The position numbers were made by a program, and so were the translations under genes. This document shows positions 8,419 through 16,663 of a stretch of DNA of 54,204 bases, in pieces. The stretch's first letter is position 1. Each line of letters opens with the position of its first letter. Below the pieces are notes generated by a model. That model was not told the origin of the DNA and did no database searches. It worked only from the letters and a program-made list of their open reading frames with translations. This DNA is from Ga0077555 sp031367895 (GTDB taxonomy: Bacteria; Pseudomonadota; Alphaproteobacteria; Rhizobiales; Hyphomicrobiaceae): NCBI GenBank assembly GCA_031367895.1, contig JANLQP010000141.1, positions 1-54,204 of the forward strand, given 5' to 3'.

Positions 8419-9297
8419 ATGGCAAAAAGACATCGCGCATACTGGAAGGGTTACCTGCGCCTCAGCCTCGTGACGATTGCAGCTGAGGTCTACAATGCCG
8501 TGGAAAGCAAGAACGAATTCAGCTTCCGGCAAATCCACAAACCTTCTGGCAAGCGCGTGCATTATGAGAAAGTCGCGCAAGGCGTGGGCAAGATCGACAG
8601 CGCCGACATTGCCAAGGGTTACGAGGTGGACACTGACACCTACGTGATTCTCGAGCCCGAGGAGATCGAAGCCCTCAAGCTCGAGAGCAAAAAAACGATC
8701 GACCTTGTGCAATTCGTCGACTCGCGCGACATCGACTATCGCTTTTTCGAACGGCCGTATTTCGTCGCACCTGCCGACGCGCTCGCGGGTGAAGGGTACG
8801 TCGTTATCCGCGATGCGCTTGTTCAGACTGGCCGCGTCGGCCTCGCTCAGGTGACCATCGGTGGCCGCGAATGGCTTGTTGCAATCGCGCCAATGGGCGA
8901 AGGTCTTGTGATGGAATTGCTGCGCTATTCGGATGAGTTGCGCGATCCCGCCGACTTCTTCACCGAGGTGCCGAAGGTCAAGCCGCAGAAGGAATTGATC
9001 GATCTCGCGGTACAACTGATCGAACAGAAGACGTCACCCTTCAAGCCCGAAGCCTATCGCGATCATTATCAGGACGCGCTCAAGGAGCTTGTGCAAAAGA
9101 AGATGCGCGGCAGCAAGATTGTCACTCATGACGACGCAGCGCGTCCCTCCGGCACAAACGTTGTCGACCTCATGGAAGCATTGAAGCGCAGCGTCGGCCA
9201 TCCTGGGCGTGGCGACACAACCGCGACAGCGGCTCAAGCGCAACCTGCACCGAAGAAAAACGCCAAGCCACCGCCGAAGCGGCGCAAAACGTCCTGA
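8419..9297 (+). CDS. ku: Ku, DNA end-binding protein of bacterial NHEJ
   Basis: 292-aa bacterial Ku. Homodimeric Ku rings thread onto double-strand break ends and recruit LigD. The sequence opens with the family start RAYWKGYLRLSLVTIAAEVY and contains the core segments IHKPSGKRVHYEK, GYEVDTDTYVILEPEEIEAL and YRDHYQDALKELV. The last about 50 residues form a low-complexity Lys/Pro/Ala basic tail (PPKRRKTS at the end), as in many proteobacterial Ku proteins, likely for DNA contact. It is first in an operon with the two LigD polypeptides, 19 bp before the next start. Confidence 0.96.
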   Translation: MAKRHRAYWKGYLRLSLVTIAAEVYNAVESKNEFSFRQIHKPSGKRVHYEKVAQGVGKIDSADIAKGYEVDTDTYVILEPEEIEALKLESKKTIDLVQFVDSRDIDYRFFERPYFVAPADALAGEGYVVIRDALVQTGRVGLAQVTIGGREWLVAIAPMGEGLVMELLRYSDELRDPADFFTEVPKVKPQKELIDLAVQLIEQKTSPFKPEAYRDHYQDALKELVQKKMRGSKIVTHDDAARPSGTNVVDLMEALKRSVGHPGRGDTTATAAQAQPAPKKNAKPPPKRRKTS

Positions 9298-9316
9298 GGG
9301 AGAAAGGCGACGACGC

Positions 9317-10930
9317 ATGGCTCGCACCCCGACACGCCCCCTGTCGAACTATCAGGCGAAACGGGACTTCGAGAAAACCTCCGAGCCAAGCGGCATCGGT
9401 GCGAATAAGGTCAAGCCGAGCAAGCATCTGCGCTTCATCATCCAGAAGCACGATGCCACGCGCCTGCACTACGACCTGCGCCTCGAACTCGACGACGTCT
9501 TCAAATCGTGGGCCGTCACGCGCGGTCCATCACTCGACCCCGGCGAAAAGCGTCTCGCGGTCGCGGTCGAGGATCACCCGCTCGAATACGGCGACTTCGA
9601 GGGCACCATCCCCAAAGACGAATACGGCGGCGGCACGGTCCTGATCTGGGACCGCGGCCTTTGGGCGCCAGAAGCCGGCACGCCGCCTGCACAGGCTCTC
9701 CGCGACGGTGAATTGAAATTCATTCTCGCCGGCGAAAAATTGTGCGGCAGTTTCGTGCTCGTGCGCATGAAGCGACGCGGCAGCGAGAAGCGCGACAACT
9801 GGCTGCTCATCAAACACAAGGACAAATATGCGACCCCCGGGAAAGACACGATTCAAAAGGAGGATCGTTCTGTCGCCTCCGGCCGCACGATAGCTCAAAT
9901 TTCAAAGGGCCAAGGCGCGAGCGCTGCCCCGTTCATGACGTCCGGCAAGAGCGTAGCCCCGGGAGCTATATGGGACGGCAAGGCGACGGAACGCTCTCGC
10001 ATGGCAAGTACGGTGCGGCGCGTCGCACAACCGCTTGCCACGACCGCGACGATGCCAAAGCTGACGCATCCGGATCGAATACTGTGGCCGGGCGATCCTC
10101 CAGTGACCAAGTCGGACCTCGCCGAGTACTTCATGGCAGTTGCGCCGTGGATGATCCAACATATCAATGGCCGGCCTTGCTCATTCGTGCGCGCGCCCGA
10201 CGGCATAGACGGCGAGCAGTTCTTTCAGCGCCATCCGATGGCCGGCCAACCGGCAAGCCTTGCCGCGATCAAAGTCGACCGCGAACGCGAACCCTATGTG
10301 CAGATCGACGATGCGCAGACGCTCGTGTCGATGGCGCAATTCTCTGTGCTGGAGATTCACCCGTGGAATTCGGCCGTACATCTGCCGCACGTCGCCGGAC
10401 GCCTGATCTTCGATCTCGATCCCGCACCCGACGTGAGTTTTGACACCGTCATCGACGCTGCACGCGAGATGCGCACGTTGCTGGAGTTCATCGGACTCGT
10501 CACCTTTTGTAAGACGACCGGCGGCAAGGGGCTGCACATCGTGACACCGCTGGTGCCCGACGCCAAGATCCCATGGGCTCAGGTAAAGCTCTTCACGCAG
10601 GCAATTGCGGCGCGCATCGCAGACGCGTCTCCGTCTCGCTACGTGACGACGATGTCCAAGAAGAAGCGCACCGGGCGCATTTTCATAGACTATCTCCGCA
10701 ACGACGAGACTGCGACTGCGGTGGCACCTCTCTCGCCGCGCGCGCGGCCCGGAGCAACCGTGTCGATGCCGCTTACGTGGACGCAAGTGAGGAAGGGGCT
10801 CGACCCCAGTCGATTCACGGTGAAGACTGTGCCTGCACTCATTGCCAAATCACTTGCTTGGAAGGGCTACGACAAGGGTGCGCGCCCTCTGCGCAACGCG
10901 ATCGAAACGCTGATCGGCAAGATGTCATGA
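9317..10930 (+). CDS. ligD: LigD-type protein, phosphoesterase and polymerase domains only (PE-POL)
   Basis: 537-aa polypeptide with two of the three usual LigD domains. PE 3'-phosphoesterase, about 35-185: HYDLRLE (H51, D53, R55) and AVAVEDHPLEYGDFEG (H87). POL primase-polymerase, about 245-537: FDLDP (D366, D368), KTTGGKGLHI and RIFIDYLRN (D458), so all three metal-binding acids are kept. No ligase domain lies between or after them; it is on the next ORF. The chosen ATG at 9317 follows GAGGGAGAAAGG; the frame is open further upstream into ku but without homology. It trims and fills 3' ends in NHEJ. Confidence 0.93.
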   Translation: MARTPTRPLSNYQAKRDFEKTSEPSGIGANKVKPSKHLRFIIQKHDATRLHYDLRLELDDVFKSWAVTRGPSLDPGEKRLAVAVEDHPLEYGDFEGTIPKDEYGGGTVLIWDRGLWAPEAGTPPAQALRDGELKFILAGEKLCGSFVLVRMKRRGSEKRDNWLLIKHKDKYATPGKDTIQKEDRSVASGRTIAQISKGQGASAAPFMTSGKSVAPGAIWDGKATERSRMASTVRRVAQPLATTATMPKLTHPDRILWPGDPPVTKSDLAEYFMAVAPWMIQHINGRPCSFVRAPDGIDGEQFFQRHPMAGQPASLAAIKVDREREPYVQIDDAQTLVSMAQFSVLEIHPWNSAVHLPHVAGRLIFDLDPAPDVSFDTVIDAAREMRTLLEFIGLVTFCKTTGGKGLHIVTPLVPDAKIPWAQVKLFTQAIAARIADASPSRYVTTMSKKKRTGRIFIDYLRNDETATAVAPLSPRARPGATVSMPLTWTQVRKGLDPSRFTVKTVPALIAKSLAWKGYDKGARPLRNAIETLIGKMS

Positions 10931-11922
10931 GCGTTCGCAAATCCATGGCATCGGTTCTCGCATTCACCCCGCCATGTCTGGCCCGCGGCATCGCCGCCCC
11001 GCCGCACAGTCACAACTGGGTGCACGAAATCAAGTTCGACGGCTATCGCGTGCAGGCGCTAATCGAATGCGGCCGCGTGCGTCTGCTCACGCGCAACGCG
11101 CTCGATTGGACGCCGCGCTTCGGAAGCGTTGCAAAGGAACTTGCCGCGCTCCCGGTGAAATCGGCGGCAATCGACGGTGAAGCCGTTGTGCTGGATGACG
11201 CCGGCGCATCGAACTTCTCGACGTTACAGCTGGAATTGAAGAAGCGATCGGCGGCGCGCATCCAATTGATGGTGTTCGACCTTCTCCATCTCAACGGGGA
11301 CGACACGTCAAAGTTGCCGTTGCTCGAACGTAAGGCCGCGTTGGCGGCTGTTCTCGCGCGCGTCAAGCTGCCGCTCGACCACTTGCGCTTCAGCGAGCAC
11401 ATGAACGGCGTCGGCGCCGATATTCTGCGGAACGCCTGCACGATGAAGCTTGAAGGCATCATCTCCAAGCGAGCCGATCTACCCTACCGCTCCGGACGCA
11501 ATGGCGACTGGACCAAATCGAAATGCTTGATGGCTGATCCATTCGTCGTTATCGGCTACGTGCCCTCCAAGACCGCAACCGGCGTCCTCGGCTCGCTCGT
11601 TCTCGGATTCCATGAGAAGGGCGAGATCGTTTATGCAGGACGCGTCGGCTCCGGCTTCACCATGACCGAAGCCCGCGCCATGGCCGATGGTCTCAGCACG
11701 ATTGGAACCAAGACCGTGCCGCTAAAGCAGCACCTCACGCGAGAGCAGCGCACGGGAGTAAAGTGGGTATTGCCGAAGCTCGTCGCACAAATCACCTATC
11801 GCGACGTGACCGCCGACGCCGTCCTCCGACACGCCACCTTTGAATATTTCCGCGATGACAAGCGCCCCGAGGAGATCGGGCGGCCTGCGTCATTTCTGCG
11901 ACTAGACCAGTCAAGCCGATAA
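10927..11922 (+). CDS. ATP-dependent DNA ligase, stand-alone LigD ligase domain
   Basis: 331-aa ATP-dependent ligase that seals breaks in the Ku/LigD pathway. Nucleotidyltransferase domain about 15-200: motif I HEIKFDGYR with adenylated Lys36, motif III-like MVFDLLHLNG, motif IV EGIISKR (176-182), motif V WTKSKC (K197, K199). An OB-fold domain follows to the end. The ATG overlaps the PE-POL stop (ATGA), so the two halves of LigD are translationally coupled. An upstream in-frame extension into the previous gene is a shadow. With ku and PE-POL it gives a complete NHEJ set on three polypeptides. Confidence 0.94.
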   Translation: MSVRKSMASVLAFTPPCLARGIAAPPHSHNWVHEIKFDGYRVQALIECGRVRLLTRNALDWTPRFGSVAKELAALPVKSAAIDGEAVVLDDAGASNFSTLQLELKKRSAARIQLMVFDLLHLNGDDTSKLPLLERKAALAAVLARVKLPLDHLRFSEHMNGVGADILRNACTMKLEGIISKRADLPYRSGRNGDWTKSKCLMADPFVVIGYVPSKTATGVLGSLVLGFHEKGEIVYAGRVGSGFTMTEARAMADGLSTIGTKTVPLKQHLTREQRTGVKWVLPKLVAQITYRDVTADAVLRHATFEYFRDDKRPEEIGRPASFLRLDQSSR

Positions 11923-12213
11923 TCACTCGACGGGCAGTCGATTGCGGAGCTCGACGCCAACCTTTCGCGCGTTGCGCACGGGGCATCGCGTCGGTGTTCC
12001 AGGTTTGCTTTGGAACCAGATGATCGTCGGTGAGGTCAGGTGTTGCTTCAGCGTGCACCCCATCGCCCGTGCAATCCCAATCCGACATCGGCCTCGCTGC
12101 ACCGCCGACGCGCAGATCGTCGCCGGTCACGTCCGCCGAGTGGGTTAGGGACTGGCCAGGACGCGTCCTTTGCGGTTTTATCGATCCATGAACTTTGGAG
12201 GAGGGAAGCAACC

Positions 12214-13179
12214 ATGCAACGCCTGTCGTCCGTGCTCCTGACGCTTTGCCTGTGCTTGAGCCTGATGCAGCCCGCCGCGGCGCAATCGCCAGTCTGGCCG
12301 GCAAAGCCGGTGCGCATTGTCGTTGTCGCGGCGCCCGGCGGCTCGGTCGACAACGCCATCCGGCCATTCATCGAGCCTTTGAGCAAGGCCTTCGGCCAGC
12401 AGTTCGTGATCGAGAACCGCGGCGGTGCCTCGGGCGCGATCGGCGCCGAGTTCGTCGCCAAGGCACCGCCTGACGGCTACACCTTTGTCGCCATGTCGTC
12501 CTCGACGGCCTCGATCCTGCCCAATCTCAGGAAGCTCGCGTTCGATACCTTCAAGGACCTGACGCCGGTCACCAACTTCGCCGAGGCCGCGCAACTGTTG
12601 ACGGTCAACGCCACGGTGCCTGTCACGACGGTGGCGGACTTGGTGGCCTACGCCAAGGCCAACCCCGGCAAGATCAACTTCGGCAATGTCGGACAGGGTA
12701 CCGCCTCGCACCTCTTCTCCGAGCAATTCGCCAAGTCGGCCGGTATCCAGATCACGCAGGTGGCCTATCGCGGCGGCGGCGAGGCGCTGGCGGACTTCCT
12801 CGCTGGTGTGACGCAGCTCTATTTCGATCCCAACGCGCTGCCGCACATCAAGTCAGGCAAGGTGCGCCTGCTCGCTGTCCTCGACCGTGAGCGGCACTCC
12901 GATTTTCCGAACGTGCCAACGCTGCAGGAGCTGTATCCGGAATGCGACGCGGTCTGGTGGTTCGGCCTGTTCGCACCCGCCGGCACGCCGGAGGCAATCA
13001 TCCGCCGCCTCGCGGGCGAGATCAGCCGCATCGCCAGCATGCCTGAAGTCAAGCAGGCACTGGCCAGCGTTGCGCTGAAGCCGCGGTCGACGACGCCGGA
13101 GGAGACGCTGGCGCTGCAGCGGCGCGACCACGACCGCTTCGGCAGGCTGGCGCGCGAGCTCAACTTGCGCTTGGATTGA
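12214..13179 (+). CDS. Bug-family tripartite tricarboxylate transporter receptor
   Basis: 321-aa periplasmic solute-binding protein of the TctC/Bug family. Signal peptide about 1-23 ending PAAAQ. The mature start WPAKPVRIVVVAAPGGSVDN is the family's ligand-loop signature, followed by VIENRGGASGAIGAEFVAKA and the second-lobe VAYRGGGEALADFLAG. GGAGGAGGG lies 8 nt before the ATG, an unusually strong ribosome site. No TctA/TctB membrane partners are nearby, as is common for the many orphan Bug proteins of this lineage. Ligand, probably an organic acid, cannot be predicted. The 291 bp upstream hold no supported gene. Confidence 0.93.
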   Translation: MQRLSSVLLTLCLCLSLMQPAAAQSPVWPAKPVRIVVVAAPGGSVDNAIRPFIEPLSKAFGQQFVIENRGGASGAIGAEFVAKAPPDGYTFVAMSSSTASILPNLRKLAFDTFKDLTPVTNFAEAAQLLTVNATVPVTTVADLVAYAKANPGKINFGNVGQGTASHLFSEQFAKSAGIQITQVAYRGGGEALADFLAGVTQLYFDPNALPHIKSGKVRLLAVLDRERHSDFPNVPTLQELYPECDAVWWFGLFAPAGTPEAIIRRLAGEISRIASMPEVKQALASVALKPRSTTPEETLALQRRDHDRFGRLARELNLRLD

Positions 13180-13237
13180 TGCTTGCCAAGGAAATCGACA
13201 CGATCAGAAATCGACGCAACCCAAGGGAGTGAAACCA

Positions 13238-13645
13238 ATGGCCGACAGTCCGCTGCGCGCAAAGGGCCGCGCCATCCGCCGCAAGCTGATGGGGGAGGCC
13301 TACGCTGCCAAGCTCGACAAGGCGGTCTACACCGATCCGATCATGGAGAAGTTCGCAGAGGTCACGCAGGAGGCCGTGTTCGGCACACTCTGGGACCGTC
13401 CGGGGCTCGACACCAAAACCAGAACGCTGATCTGCGTCATCTCCGACACCGCGACCGGCCGCACGCCCGAATTGAAACTGCACCTGCGCTTCGCTCGCAA
13501 TCAAGGTTGGAGCGAGGACGAGCTTGCCGAGGCGATCCTGCATCTCACTGGCTACGTCGGCGCGCCGCTCGTGCGCGAGGCGCTGATCACGGCGACGGAA
13601 GTGTTTGCCGAGCTGCGTACCGAGGCGAACGAGGGCAAGGGCTGA
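13238..13645 (+). CDS. Carboxymuconolactone decarboxylase-family protein
   Basis: 135-aa small alpha-helical CMD-family protein. The segment LWDRPGLDTKTRTLICVISDTA, split at the family helix, and ARNQGWSEDELAEAILHLTGYVGAP resemble gamma-carboxymuconolactone decarboxylase of the protocatechuate pathway rather than peroxidase-type AhpD: no CxxC is present. The ATG at 13238 fits AGGGAG at 8 nt; a GTG at 13229 is an alternative. It is 58 bp after the Bug gene, same strand, suggesting a shared catabolic theme. The real reaction is uncertain because most CMD homologues are untested. Confidence 0.85.
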   Translation: MADSPLRAKGRAIRRKLMGEAYAAKLDKAVYTDPIMEKFAEVTQEAVFGTLWDRPGLDTKTRTLICVISDTATGRTPELKLHLRFARNQGWSEDELAEAILHLTGYVGAPLVREALITATEVFAELRTEANEGKG

Positions 13646-13983
13646 AGTCCGAAATTTCCCAGCGCCTGGTCGAGGCACGGCCGCGGCCAATTCCGCGCGC
13701 AGCTCCAGTGATGAGGACGGACCTGTGATGAGAACGACCTTGCCGGTCATGGCATATGGCAGGCATCGTGGTGGCATCCTTGCCAACCTTGAGTGAGAGC
13801 AGCGCGGCACAGCGCAGGCCAAGGTGATCAAATCGTTGCCATCACGACCGAGGCGAAGTGCTTGAGCCGATCGATCGTGCTGGCCTCGTCACTGCCGTCG
13901 CCACCGATGGGGTGGTGATGGCGGCAAGCGCGCCAACCGAATTCAATTGCTCGCATGCGGCGCCGGTATCAGAGGCCCTGCTG
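13646..13983. other. Intergenic stretch between convergent genes
   Basis: 338 bp between the CMD-family gene (+) and the AbrB-family gene (-). I see short direct repeats such as GATGAGGACG/GATGAGAACG but no gene, no clear terminator and no mobile-element ends. Confidence 0.4.
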
Positions 13984-15255
13984 TCACCGGCAGGGTCCCC
14001 GTCCATCTGGCGCGGGAGGCTGCGGCGGCGCAGCGACTTTGTCGTCGTCGGCCTCCCCAGGGCCAACGCGATCGAGCGGCGACGCGCTGCCCGCGACGCG
14101 CACCACCCAGCGCGAAAAGGCCGGCGCGATCAGCATCACCACGACGAGCCGCGTGATCTGCATGGCCATGACAAAGCGCATGTCGACGGTCGTGGAAGCG
14201 GCGATGATGGCGATCGAATCAGCGCCGCCCGGGCTCGTCGCCAGATAGGCCGTCAGTGGGTCGATGCCGCCGACGACGACCATCACCACCCCGAGGGCCG
14301 CGCAATACACGATCAGGGCCACCGAGGAGGCAACGATCAGCGGCAGGGAGCGCAGTGCGTACCAGACGATCGGTCGGGTGAAACCCAGTCCGACAGTCCA
14401 GCCGACGATGGCATAGGAGACAGCGAGCAGCCAGGGCGGCAATTCGATCTTGATCCAGCCGAGACCCTGCAAGACGATGGCGACGCCGAGCGTCACCAGC
14501 ATAGGGCCGGTGAAGACGCGCAGCCAATTGGCGAAAAAGGCGGTGCTGACCGCCAGGGCAAGGGTGACCAGCAGCCAGCCCCACGCGACGGGCGGGAACC
14601 ATCCTGCCTTGACCACCGCGCCTGAGGCCGCCACGTGAGGCGCACTGAGGCTCGCGACGATTGCCGCAAGGGCGACCACGATCAGCGTGCGCACCTTGTG
14701 CATGACAGCGACGAGGCGAGCGTCGGCGCCGTTCTCGTCGGCCATCAGGATCATTGGCGTCGAGGCACCGGGGGCCATGCCCCAGACGCCCGTGGCGCCC
14801 GGCAGCAAGCCCCCGCGCATGAGCGCAATGCCGATGCCGGTCGCCCCCAGGACGACACCCACAAGCCCGATGAGCAGCAACGGCCAGTCGCGCGCGAGAT
14901 CGCTCAGGATCGTCGGCGGAATGGTGCTGGCGATCATGAAGCCGACCACGCCCTGCACAGCGATGACCGGGCGTGTCGGTATTCGGATGCTGCCATCGGC
15001 TGTCGCCACCATAATGGCCGCGAGCATGGCACCGATCATGATCCCGCCGGGTAGCCTCAGCGCCTCGAGAATCGCGATGAGAACGAACGACAGTGTCACC
15101 AACCCCAGCCATTGGACGCGTTCGGAGCGAGCGCCGAAGCAGCCGAGGGCCCGTAGGTTGAGAGCCGCGAATCGTCCCGACAGCAGGGACAGCAAGGGCA
15201 GCTGCCCGCCCAAGTGCCTCAGTCGTAAGGCAAGGCGCTCTCGAAGTGTCGCCAT
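13984..15255 (-). CDS. AbrB-family (COG3180) membrane protein
   Basis: 423-aa polytopic membrane protein of the family often labelled AbrB or, misleadingly, ammonia monooxygenase. It has about ten hydrophobic segments in two related halves: GGIMIGAMLAAIMVA and GVWGMAPGASTPMILMA in the first, then LPPWLLAVSYAIVGWTVGLG and TSPGGADSIAIIAAST in the second. The ATPGG/SPGG-type loops in both halves are the family hallmark. The first about 45 residues are not hydrophobic, so translation may begin later. Function unproven; a small-molecule permease is the usual guess. Confidence 0.85.
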   Translation of the reverse strand: MATLRERLALRLRHLGGQLPLLSLLSGRFAALNLRALGCFGARSERVQWLGLVTLSFVLIAILEALRLPGGIMIGAMLAAIMVATADGSIRIPTRPVIAVQGVVGFMIASTIPPTILSDLARDWPLLLIGLVGVVLGATGIGIALMRGGLLPGATGVWGMAPGASTPMILMADENGADARLVAVMHKVRTLIVVALAAIVASLSAPHVAASGAVVKAGWFPPVAWGWLLVTLALAVSTAFFANWLRVFTGPMLVTLGVAIVLQGLGWIKIELPPWLLAVSYAIVGWTVGLGFTRPIVWYALRSLPLIVASSVALIVYCAALGVVMVVVGGIDPLTAYLATSPGGADSIAIIAASTTVDMRFVMAMQITRLVVVMLIAPAFSRWVVRVAGSASPLDRVGPGEADDDKVAAPPQPPAPDGRGPCR

Positions 15256-15569
15256 GTTACGGGGTCCAGTTGGGCGTTGCCGGTGCCGGCCTTCTGCGGT
15301 TCAGCCCGCGAGGGGGCGCCCGGCGCGTGCGCAGAGCCCGCTTTCCCAGCATGCGCTGTAGCCGAAGCGTTGCTCGATCGCGAGCATCAGGCCGGCGCGA
15401 AGACCGGACGCCCGGGCTGTGCCAAGGCATTGATGTCAGTTCCCATCCTCATCTCGTGGTCCCTTCCTCTAAGAGCAGCGCGCCCGGCAATCATAGCGTA
15501 CGTCTTCGACGGTGGCATCACATCAGCCGCGAGACTACGCTTACCCATGGAACAGCGGATTTGCGGCGC

Positions 15570-15677
15570 CTAAGGCACCAGGCTACGGCTTGCCATGAAG
15601 TCGCGATAGCCCTCGGTGTCCACAACGCCTGGGCAAATGCAGTTCACCTGGATGGCGTCACGTGCCAGTGGCGCTGA
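15570..15677 (-). pseudogene. Remnant of a short-chain dehydrogenase (SDR)
   Basis: One frame on the minus strand reads SAPLARDAIQVNCICPGVVDTEGY... and ends RSLVP then TAG. This is the SDR pattern where the strand after the active-site helix reads 'ARDxIRVNxIxPGxVDT'. An in-frame TGA lies immediately upstream and the catalytic YxxxK region is not readable, so only a piece of a decayed SDR gene remains. The rest of 15256-15763 shows no gene. Confidence 0.6.
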
Positions 15678-15763
15678 TCAATTTGACGGCCTGAAGCCGC
15701 GCCGCTGCTATTTTGCAAGTGGCTCATTTGCACTCCCGAAAAGGGTTGCAAGGCGATCGTGCC

Positions 15764-16627
15764 CTAATCCAGCCTCTGCGTGTCGAGCAGAGATCGCCTG
15801 AGCGCAAAGCCGATCACCGTCATTTGCGGTATCCAGCTCCCCGTGAATTCCTCGACAACCAAACGCGCTGATGGGATTGCGGCCAGCCGCGGCAAAAGCC
15901 CGATATGAGGTGCTAGCCGTGCTGCCTCCTGCGCCATAGCAGCCGTCAGCTTTGCGATGGCATTCGTCAGCGTGAGATCTTTGAACTTCGGCGTCAGAAC
16001 CACATGCAGGATCGCGAGCAGGCCCGGCGCATCGCACAGGTGCCGCAGCAGGCTGGGCACCACCGGATCGAGCCGCGTGCGGTCGCCAAAACCGAAATCA
16101 TTGACCATGCGGCGGATGTGGCTCGGCATCTCGGCGGGGCTCATCATGCGCGACAGCGGACCCGCGATCGGCGCGGGCGGAGACCAAGCTCGGGTCGGAA
16201 CCGGCTCCACGGTGCTATCCGACAACTCGAGCCTTCGCAGCAGGCTCAGCATGATCAGGAGATTGATAGCATTGGCCCGGTTATAGGCATCGATGGCGTT
16301 GAGCACGGGAGTCATGCGCGCCGCGTCGAACCCAAGTGCGCAGCGCACATTGGCATCGATCGGCGGGATCAGATCCGGAGGAATGTTCTCGTCCACGACC
16401 CGGGCCGCGGCGTCCTGCAGCACGCCGGTGGTCAGGAGCGGCCGCAAGGCGGCCCAGATTTGATCGAGCAGCCCATCATGCGTGGCAAGGTGCCGAAAGA
16501 TCAGCGCCACAACCGGAACGCCGCTCAGTCGGCGCAGCTCCGCGTAAATGTCCGCTACGCGGCCAAACGCGTCAGCTTCGGAAAGTTCTTCGAGGGTATG
16601 ATGCTGTGGCATAGTGCAATCCTCCAT
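15764..16627 (-). CDS. DehI-like protein (haloacid dehalogenase type I fold)
   Basis: 287-aa helical protein resembling the DehI family (labelled halocarboxylic acid dehydrogenase/dehalogenase). Recognition rests on the repeated halves: VADIYAELRRLSGVPVVALI and FRHLATHDG in the first, then NAINLLIMLSLLRR and a second VVPSLLRHLCDAPGLLAILH. Recalled DehI enzymes use an Asp in the second half; I cannot find an obvious equivalent here, so dehalogenase activity is doubtful. It starts 36 bp after the selenoprotein-like redoxin on the same strand and is probably co-transcribed with it, hinting at a shared substrate or stress role. Confidence 0.6.
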   Translation of the reverse strand: MEDCTMPQHHTLEELSEADAFGRVADIYAELRRLSGVPVVALIFRHLATHDGLLDQIWAALRPLLTTGVLQDAAARVVDENIPPDLIPPIDANVRCALGFDAARMTPVLNAIDAYNRANAINLLIMLSLLRRLELSDSTVEPVPTRAWSPPAPIAGPLSRMMSPAEMPSHIRRMVNDFGFGDRTRLDPVVPSLLRHLCDAPGLLAILHVVLTPKFKDLTLTNAIAKLTAAMAQEAARLAPHIGLLPRLAAIPSARLVVEEFTGSWIPQMTVIGFALRRSLLDTQRLD

Positions 16628-16663
16628 TCCGCTTTGACGGTGATGGCCAAGGCCAGTCGCGAT

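Noticed and set aside
10573..10926. Longer LIG protein starting upstream inside the PE-POL gene
   Set aside because: The extension overlaps conserved POL codons in another frame and has no ligase homology; ATGA start at 10927 is natural.
15570..15677. Intact SDR gene at 15.6 kb
   Set aside because: Stop immediately upstream and no YxxxK region; only a fragment is readable.
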